Source: Glebionis coronaria (taxonomy: Eukaryota; Streptophyta; Magnoliopsida; Asterales; Asteraceae). Taken from it: 64,000 nucleotides of DNA. The position numbers and the translations under genes are program-made. Every line of letters starts with the position of its first letter. Positions within the stretch are counted from its first letter, which is position 1. Location: positions 663,604,963 through 663,668,962 of the forward strand of contig CM046874.1 in NCBI GenBank assembly GCA_025667525.1, given 5' to 3'. Below, in pieces: positions 10,755-22,007 of this stretch. The notes under the pieces are model-generated. The model ran no database searches. It worked only from the letters and a program-made list of their open reading frames with translations, and had not been told where the DNA came from.

Positions 10755-11655
10755 ATTAGTTACTTGATCGACTCATATCGTGTACAACGATACCCGATCG
10801 ACTCATATCATGTGAAATGATACCCTATCGACTCATATCGTGTATAACGATACTCGATCGACTCATATCGTGTGAGACGATACCCGATCGACTCATATCG
10901 TGTGCAACGATGCCCTATCGACTCATAACATGTACAACGATACCCGATCAACTCATATCATTTGAAACGATACCCTGTTGACTCATTTTGTGTACAACGA
11001 TACCCAATAGACTCATATCATGTGAAACGATACCCTATCAACTCATATCGTGTCCAACGATAACCTATCGACTCATAGCATGTGAAACGATGCCCGATCT
11101 ATTTATATGGTATACAACGATACCCGATCGACTCATATCGTGCGAAACGATACCCTATTGACTCATATCATGTGAAACGATACGCTATCGACTCATATCG
11201 TGTACAACGATACCCTATCGACACATATCATGTGAAACGATACCCAATCTATTTATATGGTATACAACGATACCCGATCGACTCATGTCGTGTGAAACGA
11301 TACCCTATCGACTCATATCTTGTACAACAATACCCTATCGAGCCATATCGTGTACGACCATACCCGATCTATTTATATGGTATACAACGATACCCGATCG
11401 ACTCATATCGCGTGAAACGATACCCTATTGACTCATATCGTGTACAACGATACCCTATCAACTCATATCGTGTACAATGATACCCGATCTACTGATACCG
11501 TGTGAAACGATCCGATCGACTCATATCGTGTGCAACGACACCCTATCGACTCATAACGTGTACAACGATACCCGCTCGACTCATATCATGTGAAACGATA
11601 ACCTATCGACTCATATCATGTACAACGATACCCGATAGACTCATATCATGTGAAG
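10755..11655. repeat. 30-bp minisatellite, about 30 units
   Basis: The unit is close to GATACCCGATCGACTCATAT + CGTGTGAAAC, 30 bases, with alternating variants (CCCGATCG vs CCCTATCG; GTGAAAC vs GTACAAC). A divergent unit with ATCTATTTATATGG recurs at about 11097, 11247 and 11367 (150 and 120 bases apart), giving higher-order structure. Each unit carries ACGATA and TATCGT about 13 bases apart, so each can fold into a small hairpin. As 30 is a multiple of 3, a 132-codon frame (11082-11480) of RYPIDSYRVK repeats results; I take it as a by-product. Confidence 0.9.
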
Positions 11656-12030
11656 TTTGCTAACATCACAAAGTTTGCTAACATCACAAAATTTGACTAG
11701 TTCTGTGATGTTGTAGATTTTCTAATATGCCGTTAACAAAGAAAATAATCAACCCGTACATGCGACTAAATAATAACAGCAATGAAGAACAGATACTTAC
11801 AACAAGAAATCGTTATGATATATATATATACGTACATATGCCGGTTCATATATAAGTTTTACACAAGTTATGCTTCTTAATTTTTTTTATGTATTAATGG
11901 TTCTTATACTTTAATCACATATATACTTTATAAAGTCTAAAAACGTAATATGTTATAAAAACAAGTATGTATCGTTTAGTCCATATGATTTTAAGTTTAA
12001 AAATAAATTAACCACAATCTATTAGAATAA

Positions 12031-12343
12031 ATCAAGACTGGTTTTTTTAAAACCAATGTCTTAAAATGTGTAAAAACACTGGTTTTTTTTTTATAAAAAA
12101 TGGTGTCCATAAAACAAACACATAGAGACATGTTGTTACGTAAAAACCAGTGTCTTTACTTTTATAAAAAAGACTGGTTGCATCTTAAAACCGGTTTCTT
12201 TAGAATTCACATTATGGAGACTGTTTTTTTTTCAAGAAAACCAGTTTCCATGCATTCCCTTCCTACCAGTTTTGGTCATAGAGACATGTTTTTTCATAAC
12301 CAGTCTTTTTAAGGGGGTCTCTTTAGCGTTTTGTGTAGTAGTG
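12031..12343. repeat. Right CACTA subterminal and terminal repeats
   Basis: About ten copies of AGACTGGTTTT / AAACCAGTGTC / ACCAGTCTTTTT variants in both orientations, matching the word family at the left end. The element ends at TAGTAGTG (12343). Confidence 0.75.
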
Positions 12344-12346
12344 CTT

Positions 12347-13800
12347 TTTCTTGGCAGTTATTTGGACAGCTATGAACATAAACTAACAAGCAGGGCACTT
12401 TTCACTTTTATGGGTATCTGCTTGGTTTATTTGGTTGTTTGGTATAATAGAGCACAAGGCAAGTAAACGCAACGCGCAACAAGAATTATCACAGCAATTC
12501 AAATAACCCAACAAGAGGGTAAGCACAATAAATTGAGTACCGATGGTTAAAACAGAGGCTTATGTTACTAATGAGCAGGAGCACTTTGCTTACTTTATTT
12601 TGTTATGTTGCTATTTGGTAAAGTAGACACGAATACAAACGCAAACACAACCACCAATACTCAATTATTAACACGTCATCACAGAATCAAACACCACAGT
12701 AGGCTAAAAAGATGAATCAAGACTGGTAAGCAGTGGGCAATTTTTTTGGTTTACATGTTTACACAGTCAACATACATCGAACAAAAACACCAACCATGAA
12801 TTCAAATGATGCCAAATCGCGCCACCATTACCCCTATTACTTGAACTTATGTGCAAGCAGACACCTTTTTCTTTTGTTTACCTTGTTTTTTTTTCTTGTT
12901 TAAGGAAGCAAATACACAAATCATATAATCACGAAGAAAAATCACACAACTGATGCACGACCAAAACACAACAAACCATACATATATTAAACCACAAACG
13001 CCAAAAATGAAGCACATGGTAACACAAGGCAAATAAGGACAGTGGTCGAGGGCAAGCAGAAAAATAGGCAGTGATTTACTTATAGCTTGGTTTACTTATG
13101 TTTATAACAGTGAACACCCTATTCTACCCTACGGTTAAGGCCAAGAATGCAGGATTGGTTGTACGAGTCTAGTGAGATATGAAGGCAACCTCGGTCTATC
13201 AAAACCTTACCAAACCTAAGATGCCAGATTAAGAGCCTACGACCTATACCTAATCTACACGTTCATCATAAACCAAGCCACGGAGTCCATCAAAGAACCA
13301 ACATCTGCTGGTATACGGAAGTTACCAGTGGGCTACAAAAGTACTTGTGGCCTCCCAAAACAATGAGAACCCCCAAGACCAAGTAATTCGCACTATAACC
13401 TACCCTAAATCTACAAGATTACCGAAAATTAAACATCAAAGAAAAAGAACATATATCATAGCATGACAATATTGTTTAAGACACACATCACAGTCCAAAT
13501 CAATTTGTGAAATAGACAGATTTAACACAACCTAGAAGAACAAACTTATTCAACTAGGACTCCAAATCTTTTACTTCAAATCCACTTATCTAAAACTTAT
13601 AAAACCATGCAGAGCTAAGCATGCTTGGAGGCCAATAACTACCCCTAAACCTTGCCGTCCCAAACACCTTTTTATAAATCTAGTAAGCAGATTTTGCTTT
13701 AAAACTTGATAAACAACAATTTTTTTTACTGATTCATTAACCACCTAACATATTCGAGACTTCTAAACATGAAAAACAACAAGTTATCATCAAACTCCCA
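12347..13800. other. Unassigned AT-rich intergenic DNA
   Basis: The start resembles the missing tail of the SINE unit cut at 4623. No sustained coding frame on either strand. The 13120-13400 part is less AT-rich and could be a decayed element, but I recognise nothing in it. Confidence 0.4.
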
Positions 13801-13860
13801 AAATCACAGAGCCACGTAATCTTTGACAGAAAATTATAAAAAGAAGGAAAAAAAAAGAAA

Positions 13861-14034
13861 AACTAGACAAACCTCGAGAGCATACAATCCATGCTCTCGG
13901 ATGTTTGAGCTTTTGTGGTAGCACAACAACCACACGCTTCCAATGATCCAGCAAAGAACAACAAACGTGATGAACAATGACAATGATACGCCAACTGATT
14001 TCTTACTTTTTCTTGAAAAACTTTTCAACAATCC
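13861..14034 (-). other. Possible exon with a membrane segment
   Basis: The minus strand has a plausible acceptor (GTTTTCAG, near 14035) and donor (CTCGAG|GTTTG, near 13873). The frame between reads KSFSRKSKKSVGVSLSLF followed by more hydrophobic residues, a basic patch plus one likely transmembrane helix. No family recognised. It could be part of a small host gene with the ATG at about 14560, but the phases I tried do not join cleanly. Confidence 0.25.
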
Positions 14035-14456
14035 TGAAAACACAAACAACTATCTATATTAGATCTCCCAAAAACTCAGTTAAGAAACTTTTGATATAAA
14101 CTTGAAAACTGAAATGCCTTTTAAAAGGTAAATTGCATAAAGGTAAATGGTACAAGTAAAAAAAATACTGGAAAGTAAAATTGGAACTCAAAAAAATTAC
14201 TTCATTTAACTTATATCACATTACAAGAAATGAGTGTAAAATTCTGGAACAAGAACAACTAAGCTAAGGGTGCCTTTATATAATAGGCTACAAATCTTCT
14301 AGAAAGAAAAAGAACTACAAACCCTAATTCTTGGTTTTCCAGAAAAGCCCTTGGATATGCTCTTAGCATATTCGATTTTTGGATTTGTCCTGTGATGATA
14401 CATGTGTTGTGGCAGGCGAATCTGTAATCTCAACCCTTCAATGAAACGTTCTCACC

Positions 14457-14560
14457 ACGCCAAGCAATCTTGATAGTTGATTTGGTCTTCCTTATTGTCA
14501 AAAGGTATGAACCCGTGACTTTGTGAGCTGGTGTGGGGAGAAGAAGAAGGTGAAGTCATT
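14457..14560 (-). other. Possible first exon, small gene of unknown function
   Basis: On the minus strand an ATG opens a 34-codon frame, MTSPSSSPHTSSQSHGF…, ending at a good donor (GCGTG|GTGAG). It lies 420 bases upstream of the membrane-type exon at 13861-14034. No family recognised; chance is not excluded. Confidence 0.2.
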
Positions 14561-15300
14561 TTCTAGCATGTGGGGGTGTCTTGACAAGCTAACAAACAAA
14601 ACCCCTAAATTTAATTAGAGTATAATCCCTAACTTCTTTTGATTTTGGCTGGGATTATATCTAGGGTTTATGTGGGAACATGGAATGTTAAGATCGTGGG
14701 TGGGGGATTAATGGTTTTGGGGTTGGTTGGTAAAAGTAATGGGTATGGTAAGGGTTTGGTTGGGTAAAAGGGGTGGATAGTTGTTGGGTTTGGGTTTGTT
14801 TTATCCAGAAATACCCCCTATACTTCCAATTTTTCTTGCATATGAAGTCTTGGCAGAAAGTTAATGTTTTCCTTTGATAACATCTTTCACACATTTGTCA
14901 AATATGGAACAATGTGTTTTGTAAATTTTCCATAAGGACTAAATGTGTAAGTTAACCAATTCCCAAGGGCCAATATTGACATGTCTTCAACTTTGAAGGG
15001 CTAATCTTTCCAATTTTCCAAAGATGAGGGACCAAATGTGATAAATCTTCAAACTTCAAGGGTATTTTTGCAAAATCTAAGCTCGGGTCCGGTTCATTGT
15101 GCGGCTTCTTTTCCCATGTTCGTTTTTGACTGATTCTTGTGATCTTTTGTCATTTTCTTAATATCCGTACCTAAAATACACAAAAAACAAACACAAGCAT
15201 ATATTTGGGTATTTTGATGATATTTAATGCATTTTAAGCCATATTTGGACGATGAGACTATATATAAAAGCAGTCTCATCAACAACACATTTAGTGTAAA
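14561..15300. other. Unassigned intergenic DNA
   Basis: AT-rich with G/T-rich runs near 14690-14790. No gene, LTR edge or PBS found. Confidence 0.4.
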
Positions 15301-15940
15301 ACAAAAAACGAATTAGTTAACTAACGCTATCATCAAGGTAATAATCATATCACTAACCTTTCTTAATCATACTTAGTGATCATCAAAATAATTATCCTTA
15401 AAACTCACTTTTGTTAATATGACAAAAGACTTTTTAATAAACTTTCTTTTTTAGAAAATGTTTTATTAAAATGGAAAATGAAAATTGGAAAATAGCATAT
15501 TCCATATGCTATTAGAATATTCTTTGAAGGCTTCAAATACCTCAGATATTCCCACCCCACTAAAAGACAAAAAACGGAGCGTACTCTAGGGGCGGTACCT
15601 TAAGTAGCAAGGCGATTCCCTAGCGATATGGAACCTCCGGGCTAGATAATGTATCGCGCCCAGATAGCCGTTATATATCCGTTATACTTTGTCTCCTTTA
15701 AATAGTGGGTCAAATCTCATTTTCCAACAAGCCTCTTGGACGTTTTTCTCAGCCCCCTTTCTCTTTTCTATAGCATAATCATTAGTAAATGATCACTTAA
15801 AGTGTTAAGGATGTTTACATATGATTATCCTCTTGATCCCCTCCTTTACCTTGTCCAATAAGAAGATCACTCACTCACTAGGGTTGTTATAAAGATGAAT
15901 CTATGAGCTAGTCATATTCATCATGATATCCTTTTTGTTT

Positions 15941-16233
15941 TAGGTCAATCCATTGTATTTATGAATACTTGGACTAGGTGTGTTCATCCATGTTATTTGT
16001 GAATACTTGGATTTATTGTGTACATCCATTGCATATGTGTTTGCTTGGATTTGTGTTGTGTAAATCCAAGCTACATGTGTGTACTTGCATAAGTCTAGTT
16101 GAGTTGTAATAGATTTGATTAGTAGTTCTCACTAAACTATAAAGTGATGTGGTTGTGTCTTGTGAGTTCTCAGTAAACTTGAAAGTGATTAGTAGTTGTG
16201 TTGTGTGAAGTTCTCACTTAGCTTCAAAGTGAA
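15941..16233. repeat. Two adjacent short tandem modules in the LTR-like block
   Basis: First module (15941-16090): three to four ~40-base units built around ATCCATTG…GAATACTTGGA. Second module (16123-16233): three ~40-45-base units starting AGTTCTCA and containing AAAGTGA. Units differ by several bases. Confidence 0.65.
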
Positions 16234-16237
16234 GAGT

Positions 16238-16465
16238 CGTGAAGATTGGTTCTAGCTTTGGATTAGAACTCGACATCTAGCCTTGTGTCGTAAAATGGTG
16301 AAGTAGGCAACGTCGTGAAGATTGGTTCTACCTTAAGATTAGAACTCGACATCTAGCCTTGTGTCATTAAATTGTGAAGTAGGCAACATTGTGTAGATTG
16401 GTCCTAGCTAAAGATTAGGTCTCGACATTTAGCTTAGTGTCGGAAAATAATGTAGGCGACGATGT
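16238..16465. repeat. 76-bp tandem repeat, three units
   Basis: Units start at 16238, 16314 and about 16390 and share GAAGATTGGTTCTA, ATTAGAACTCGACATCTAGC, CTTGTGTC and GAAGTAGGCAAC; the third is the most diverged. Confidence 0.8.
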
Positions 16466-16935
16466 AAGGTTTTCTCCGCCAAGAAGGGAGCTTGTGGATA
16501 TAGTGGAAATCTCGAGTAGGTGTACTCGAGGAGTGGAGTAGAAACGAGGATAGAGCCTCGTTGTCGAACCACTATAAATCTTGGTGTCTTCCCACTAGGT
16601 TGTCTCCTTCCTTACTCTTTACTTATTTCATTATCATTACACTTACCTATTATCTTTGCTAGTGCATTTGAATTGAACCTAATCATTATGCAACTTAACT
16701 TCAAGCAAAAGATAGTTTTGATACAAACCAAATTGAAAGTAATTTTAATTTGGTTGCCAATCGAAGAGAAACTATTCAACCCTCCCCCCCCCTCTAGTTT
16801 CTACAGACTGGTATTCTAGAACTCTAAGAAGAGGAATTTATTCCTCCACCTAGAGTTCTTACCCTAGTAGAGGAATACAAGTAGAAATTAACAGATTTAG
16901 AACAATGGAAGAAAGCCAACCCTACTTTTTTTGTT

Positions 16936-17119
16936 AAGGGTGGCATGCTTAGTGATTGTTGATTATTAATATAATTAGCAATCCAATTGTTTAATTTATG
17001 TGTTTTTGTGGCCAAACACCTTGTTAATGGTTATTGATCTGATTCCACTTTGATTATGTTAATCATATGAATAATGATCATTCCTAGTAGCTAAAAGATC
17101 CGTGAATCTTAGGATTCCA
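16936..17119 (+). mobile_element. Truncated 5' LTR of the copia composite
   Basis: This stretch matches, in reverse orientation, the PBS-proximal part of the LTR at 33122-33679: shared words include AACACCTTGTTAATG, CATTCCTAGTAGCTAAAAGA and TTAGTGATTGTT. It ends …GATTCCA at 17119, 4 bases before a PBS. Its outer half is missing, replaced by the unrelated LTR-like block on the left. Confidence 0.7.
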
Positions 17120-17123
17120 TAGT

Positions 17124-17135
17124 TGGTATCAGAGT
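17124..17135 (+). promoter_or_regulatory. Copia primer binding site (initiator tRNA-Met)
   Basis: TGGTATCAGAGT, one base from the canonical copia PBS TGGTATCAGAGC, just after the LTR fragment. It marks the 5' end of a plus-strand copia element. Confidence 0.85.
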
Positions 17136-17164
17136 AAGGTGAACCTTCAAACAGAAATGGAGAG

Positions 17165-17532
17165 GTTCATTCAGATGATGATGGAAGAGCATTTAAAGAA
17201 GATATTGGCAATTTGGAGACTGAAACTGATGATAACACAATCATTGAAGGAGGAGTACTTACATCTACCATGAAGAATCATCCTTCTTCTTTAATCATAG
17301 GTGATGTGATGACTCCTGTGCAAACTAGAAGGTCTCATCAGAATCATGGAGGATTTATTGACAATATTCACAAGAAGGTTGATACCCCTCTTGTTCAAGC
17401 ATGTATGTTTGCCTGTTTTCTATCACAACAGAAACCCAAGAAGATTTTTGATGCTCTCAAAGAACCATGTTGGGTGGAAGCGATGCAAGATGAGCTTCAC
17501 CAATTTGCTAATGGAAAGTGTCAGCCCAAATG
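17165..17532 (+). pseudogene. Copia pol fragment (linker before RT), out of order
   Basis: The frame encodes GDVMTPVQTRRS, ACFLSQQKPKKIFDALKEP and CWVEAMQDELHQFANGK. These are conserved stretches from the end of the copia integrase linker and the start of the RT region (the VEAM-EEL-QF motif). They normally lie about 3 kb downstream of gag, yet here they sit directly after the PBS and before the gag zinc knuckle. The match stops at 17516 and gag-like sequence follows. I take it as a rearranged, non-functional piece; template switching or an internal deletion could explain it. Confidence 0.7.
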
Positions 17533-19169
17533 AGTCTACACCCATAAAAGTGACCAATCCTACTACTGGCAAGACTGTTGACCTTGGCTTAAACGTTGAT
17601 AGAAAACCTAGGATTAAATATGCAGAAATGTATAGAAAACCTAGGTTACCAAAAAGTCAAGTTAGTGATAATGGGACAGATTTCTTTTCATCTAGACCTA
17701 GAGCTATGTCTAGAAAAGCCTGTTATACTTGTGGAAGTTTTTCACATTTAGCTTATAAGTGTGTCAACGCTTCAAAGGTCAATGCTGATAGAAAGTCAAC
17801 CATGGTCAAACCCAAACCTTTTGTCCAGCAAAGTACACAAGTCATTAGACCAGCCCCATTCTTTCAAAAGGGTCTAATACTTATGGACAAAGGCCTTTTC
17901 AGAAGACCAATACGTGGTCTAACAGACAATGGGTTCCTGTAGCAAACCCTAGCTTCAACGCTGATAAGGGTAATTGCAACGTTGATAAGAACAAATTGAG
18001 CGCTGACAGAAATGTTTCCAACGTTGCTAGACCAAGTCATGCCAAATATTTGCAACCAAATGGAAAGGGGTCTAAAGCTTCTTCAAGCTTATTTTGGAGA
18101 CCTAAACAAGTTCAAAACCCTAATTTAGATGGGATTTCTATGACCTGTAACAGATTTCAGTGTATTTCAAAGGTCATAACTAAACCAATTGGGGTTAACT
18201 GGTGTTTAATCCAAAAAGGGATGAACAAGGGGTTGTCATGAGGACTAAGTTAGTTCTTGTTGAACAACCAATTGAATCCACGTCTGCTCAGGCTTGGATT
18301 CCTAAAGAAAACTAATTTGTTTTCTTTATGTGCAGGGCATTCAAAAGCAAGTTAATGATTATGGCTATTGGGATAATGGATGCTCTAGGTACACGACAGG
18401 GAAGGAAGACTACTTGACAAACTTCACTCCCATTAAAGATGGTGACAAAGTGTACTTTGGAGGCGGATATGGGACTATCACTGGAAAAGGCACTCTTATC
18501 ACCAACAATTTGCGTTTTGAGAACGTGTTTTTGGTAAAAGAACTTGACTATAATCTGTTTAGTGTATCACAGGTGTGTGATAACAAAAATAAGGTTCTTT
18601 TCACTTATATTTAATGCTTGGTGTTGAGCAAAGATTTTAAAATACCAAATGAGAAATTCATTGATTATAGAACACCTAGGCATAAGGACATTTATAATGT
18701 GAATCTTAATGGAATTAGGATGAATAATAATTTTTCATGTCTGTATGCTAAGGCTTCAGTTGATGAGAGTAATCTTTGGCACATAAGGTTAGGGCACATT
18801 AATTTTAAGAACATAAATAGACTTGTGAGACATGGTTTAGTTGATGGTTTGCCTGAAAAGGCTTTCCACAATGACCACTCTTGTGTTGCATGCCTTAAAG
18901 GCAAACAACACAAAGTCTCCTTTAAGTCTAAACATGTGCATTCTAGTTCTAAGCCACTTCACTTGCTGCATATGGACTTGTTTGGTCCAACTAATATAGA
19001 AAGCTTAAATGGTAAATCCTATTGTTTTGTCATCACTGATGATTTTTCTAGATCTACTTAGACTTTCTTTTTAGCTTTGAAAAGTGAAACTGTTGATACT
19101 TTGATTAACTTTATTATCCAATTAGAGAAAAAGACTAGGAATGAGGTTAAGATACTTAGAAGTGATAAT
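17533..19169 (+). pseudogene. Copia gag end, protease/pre-integrase and integrase start
   Basis: Pieces in order: a gag tail with one CCHC knuckle, CYTCGSFSHLAYKC (about 17720-17762); a Lys/Asn-rich linker to about 18240 with CAACGYTGAYA words; protease-like WDNGCSRYTTG (18369-18402; DNGCS stands where DSGCS is usual) and FLVKELDYNLFSVSQ; the GAG-pre-integrase zinc finger (HIRLGHINFKNINRL … CVACLKGKQH, about 18780-18915); and the integrase core start with LLHMDLFGPTNIESL and ITDDFSRST. Frame changes and stops occur near 17940, 18302, 18612 and 19059. At 19170-19175 (GGTGGT, inside the RSDNGG motif) a Tekay element is inserted; the reading frame resumes at 31033. Confidence 0.85.
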
Positions 19170-19175
19170 GGTGGT

Positions 19176-21956
19176 CTAACACCCCACCAAATGCTATGCG
19201 CAGCGGAACTACAACATTTGGGTGCTAGGCAGTTATCATCGCACACAAGATATATCGAACGACTCCAAAGAGACGTCAATTTAAAACTTAAATTATAAAT
19301 TGTTAAAAGATACATGTCTACAGTTTTTCCAACCCCAATTGATACAACAGAGTTTAGCGTTTACGGTCCCCATGAATCTCAACCCAAAAGTTACAGTTTT
19401 CACAACAACATAACATTAAAGTTAAAAATGTTTAAGTAATAACGGGAGGAAAAACAAGCAGACTCCAAGCCATACACACAACATCCATCCAATGCACGCT
19501 CCATGCTACACTTCAGCGGTTACCTGAAACACATGCTAAATTTGGTCAACGAAAACGTTGAGTGGAATTCATAGGTTTTACAATTCATTTTGAACATATG
19601 TGAAATAAAAACCATTCACGATCATTCATAGACTTGTCGATCAAACAATCTATATTCAAGATACTGGCAATTGTGTTTAAGCTCATGACACTAAACCGTT
19701 AACTCAATCACCCGCGTAATAATTACCGGCGTGATTCAGATGAAACCAAGGCCCCTAATAAGGCATCAGTTGCAATTATACCTTATCTCTTATCACAAAT
19801 TATCCGTCCGCAGGGGGTATCAACGTACTAGCCCTCGTCTCGGATAGGGTAGTCAACCCCATAGTACTATCACTTTGTATAAGCGGCTATTTCTAATCCA
19901 AGCTAGGACTAAACAATAGTTAATAGTTCATGAATTTAGGGACTTTTGCAACTAGGTACTCAACACAATTTCAAAGGCAACATTCGGGTCCAACAATCAT
20001 TCATGACATATGTTCATTTTTAAAAATAGCATGCATTTCCCTCGCGGGTAAAACAGTTTGAAATAATAATAAGCGAGGCTATAAATTCACACCTTATATA
20101 ACAAGTAGTCGATAGTTCGAGAGACGGTCACTGACGACGATACGGATGCCCGGGTAAATCAACACCTATTAAACCAAATAACGCGTAATGAGTAATCTCA
20201 TTTTAAAAACCCTATGGTGCTGTATAAAATACATAAATACTAGTCTCTTATGACAATTAAAACTCACGCCAAAACAAAACAACAAGCGTTACTCATTTTA
20301 CACCATTTGTCCTTATTATTAACGTTATCCATTTTTATTCATTTTCGCCGATACTTACCAAAAGTACGGGCTGTTTTACTATACTTAACCATCTTTATAA
20401 AATTTGAAAAAAATCTCAAAAATACTATAAGGCCTGTAGAAAACACATATTTAATCCCAACAAAAACTTTTACTTCTACGACCCGTTACTCAACACTTTT
20501 CCAAAAACTACGTTTTTCGGACTGAAATTGTACTTTGACCAAGTCGGACTCATTTGACCCGTTTAAAACACTCCATTGACCCATTTGACACCTAAGTCCT
20601 ACAATAGACTCAAATGTGCAGGTTTGACACCAAAATTCAGCCCTTGACCATTTACCAAACTAGACTTATAGTCCCCGGGATTTGACCTAAAACCAAGCAT
20701 AACTTTGGATTGTGACGGTTTTCATCTCCCGGTACACGAATTTCAAAACGTTGTAACTTTTGACTCGTTAGGAGTCGTAAGCTCTACCTTATACCAAATC
20801 GAAGCTAAGAAAATGCTCTACAAATATATCCTATCCACAAGACCTGTTTTAAAAATAATTTTTACAAAAATGCCTTAAACTTTCTGCCTAAAATCAACCT
20901 TACCAAAATCACACTAACGCTCGTTTTCAAACCCATTTGTCGTCACTAGACATCATCCTAAGCATCCCTAATCACAACCAAACAATGTTTTCAGTCCCTA
21001 ACCCCTATTGATCATCAACCTTATAAAACTAAAATCCTAAAAACAAACATGCAAGTAAATTTACCCATCTACAACATCTAAAAACAAGATATTATACACA
21101 AAATCAAGCTCAAAACATGAACCACCATGATCCCCAAACACCCCCCATTGAGCCGTGGGGTTTGGGTGATCAAAACCCACCAACCAAATTGATTTTGGTT
21201 GATTTGTTTGGTGTTCTAGCATCCTTTTAGCATGAATTAAACATGCAAATGCCTAATTAACATCAAAAACGAATTTGGAAAATCTTGAAATTTTTAGAAG
21301 AATTTTTGTTAATGCATGTGTGAAATGAGCATGGATTAACACTCACTAGATGATTTTAGAAGGTGGTTATTGATTAGAATGGATCAAAACTCAAAAAAAA
21401 TGGTGTGGTGGTGGTTTTGGGGTTTGGCCGTCGGCCTAAGGAGAAAGGGAAGGGGGGTTTGATCTTTTTTTGTAAAAATGTGTTGTGTGTTTGTGTTTGT
21501 CCCCATTTTGTGAAATGGGAGGGACCTATGTGCAATTTCACCTTTCTTTTGGCCTTAAGCAAAAACGACACCAAAACTTTGCGGGATTGACTCACTAGTC
21601 ATTTTAGAAAATTTTACGGGAGTCAGAAATCATCCCAAACACTCCAAAATACTTTTGGGATACTTTAAATGTACCCGGAAAGCAATAAACTCACCCGACT
21701 CGACTTAACACGAACCGTAAGTAAAATTCTCGAAAAATTACATTATCGATAAAACGTCAATAATTATAGAAATTTGGGCATCCATCGGGATCGTATTCGT
21801 CATCGTCCTTCTTAAATCGTCAATCGTCAAAATTATAACCTCGAACATTGGTTTCAACCAAAATACTAAAATATATAGCAATTAAAATTTATTAAAAATT
21901 TCAAAAATTAGCATAATTTAGGGTAATGTTAGTGACCTCGGTTCTAGGGTATCACA
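19176..21956 (-). mobile_element. 3' LTR of the Tekay element
   Basis: 2781 bases; on minus it starts TGTGATACCC at 21956 and ends GGTGTTAG at 19176. Compared with the other LTR there are scattered substitutions and extra bases near 19580 (TTTACAATTCATTT) that are missing at 28665. No gene lies inside; the short frames here are shadows. Confidence 0.92.
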
Positions 21957-21975
21957 TCCACCCCTCCTTAAAGAG
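21957..21975 (-). other. Polypurine tract of the Tekay element
   Basis: The minus strand reads AAGGAGGGGTGGA directly before the 3' LTR start (TGTGATACCC): the plus-strand DNA synthesis primer. Confidence 0.8.
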
Positions 21976-22007
21976 AGCGACGTCCCGGCGCTCGCCTCTT
22001 CTTATAC

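Larger units (their letters stand above)
4624..12343 (-). mobile_element. CACTA (En/Spm) DNA transposon, about 7.7 kb
   Basis: The left end is CACTAGTACAAAAAG and the right end, read inward, is CACTACTACACAAAACG, so the termini match at most positions. Both flanks carry CTT (4621-4623 and 12344-12346), the 3-bp target duplication expected of this superfamily. Both subterminal regions hold many direct and inverted copies of an AGACTGGTTTT-type word. Inside are minus-strand remains of a transposase-associated gene (8325-9600), a Ulp1-like protease gene (5118-5871) and a 0.9-kb minisatellite. I found no DDE transposase (Tnp2-type) domain, so it looks non-autonomous or decayed. Confidence 0.9.
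15300..16815 (+). mobile_element. Copia-type LTR-like block, unpaired
   Basis: A TATA-like CTTTAAATAG near 15705, a U5-like stretch with AACCACTATAAATCTTGGTG near 16570, and a C-run (CCCCCCCCTCTAG) near 16785 are what I know from SIRE/Maximus-type copia LTR ends. After the C-run comes TACAGACTGGTATTCTAGAA, which could be a diverged PBS. No internal region follows; a different LTR fragment takes over near 16936. Start is approximate and no partner LTR is in the window. Confidence 0.5.

Noticed and set aside
11082..11480. 132-codon protein of 10-residue repeats
   Set aside because: An open frame is expected from a 30-base repeat without stops; no start context or domain.
10755..11655. CRISPR-like regular repeat array
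   Set aside because: Units are contiguous with no unique spacers, and the context is a plant CACTA transposon.
16785..16800. Poly-C tract as a telomere- or G-quadruplex-type element
   Set aside because: A single short C-run before TCTAG is a usual end feature of some copia LTRs.
20250..20525. 91-codon ORF in the Tekay LTR (also 29323-29598)
   Set aside because: Pure LTR sequence, wrong strand for the element, no domain.
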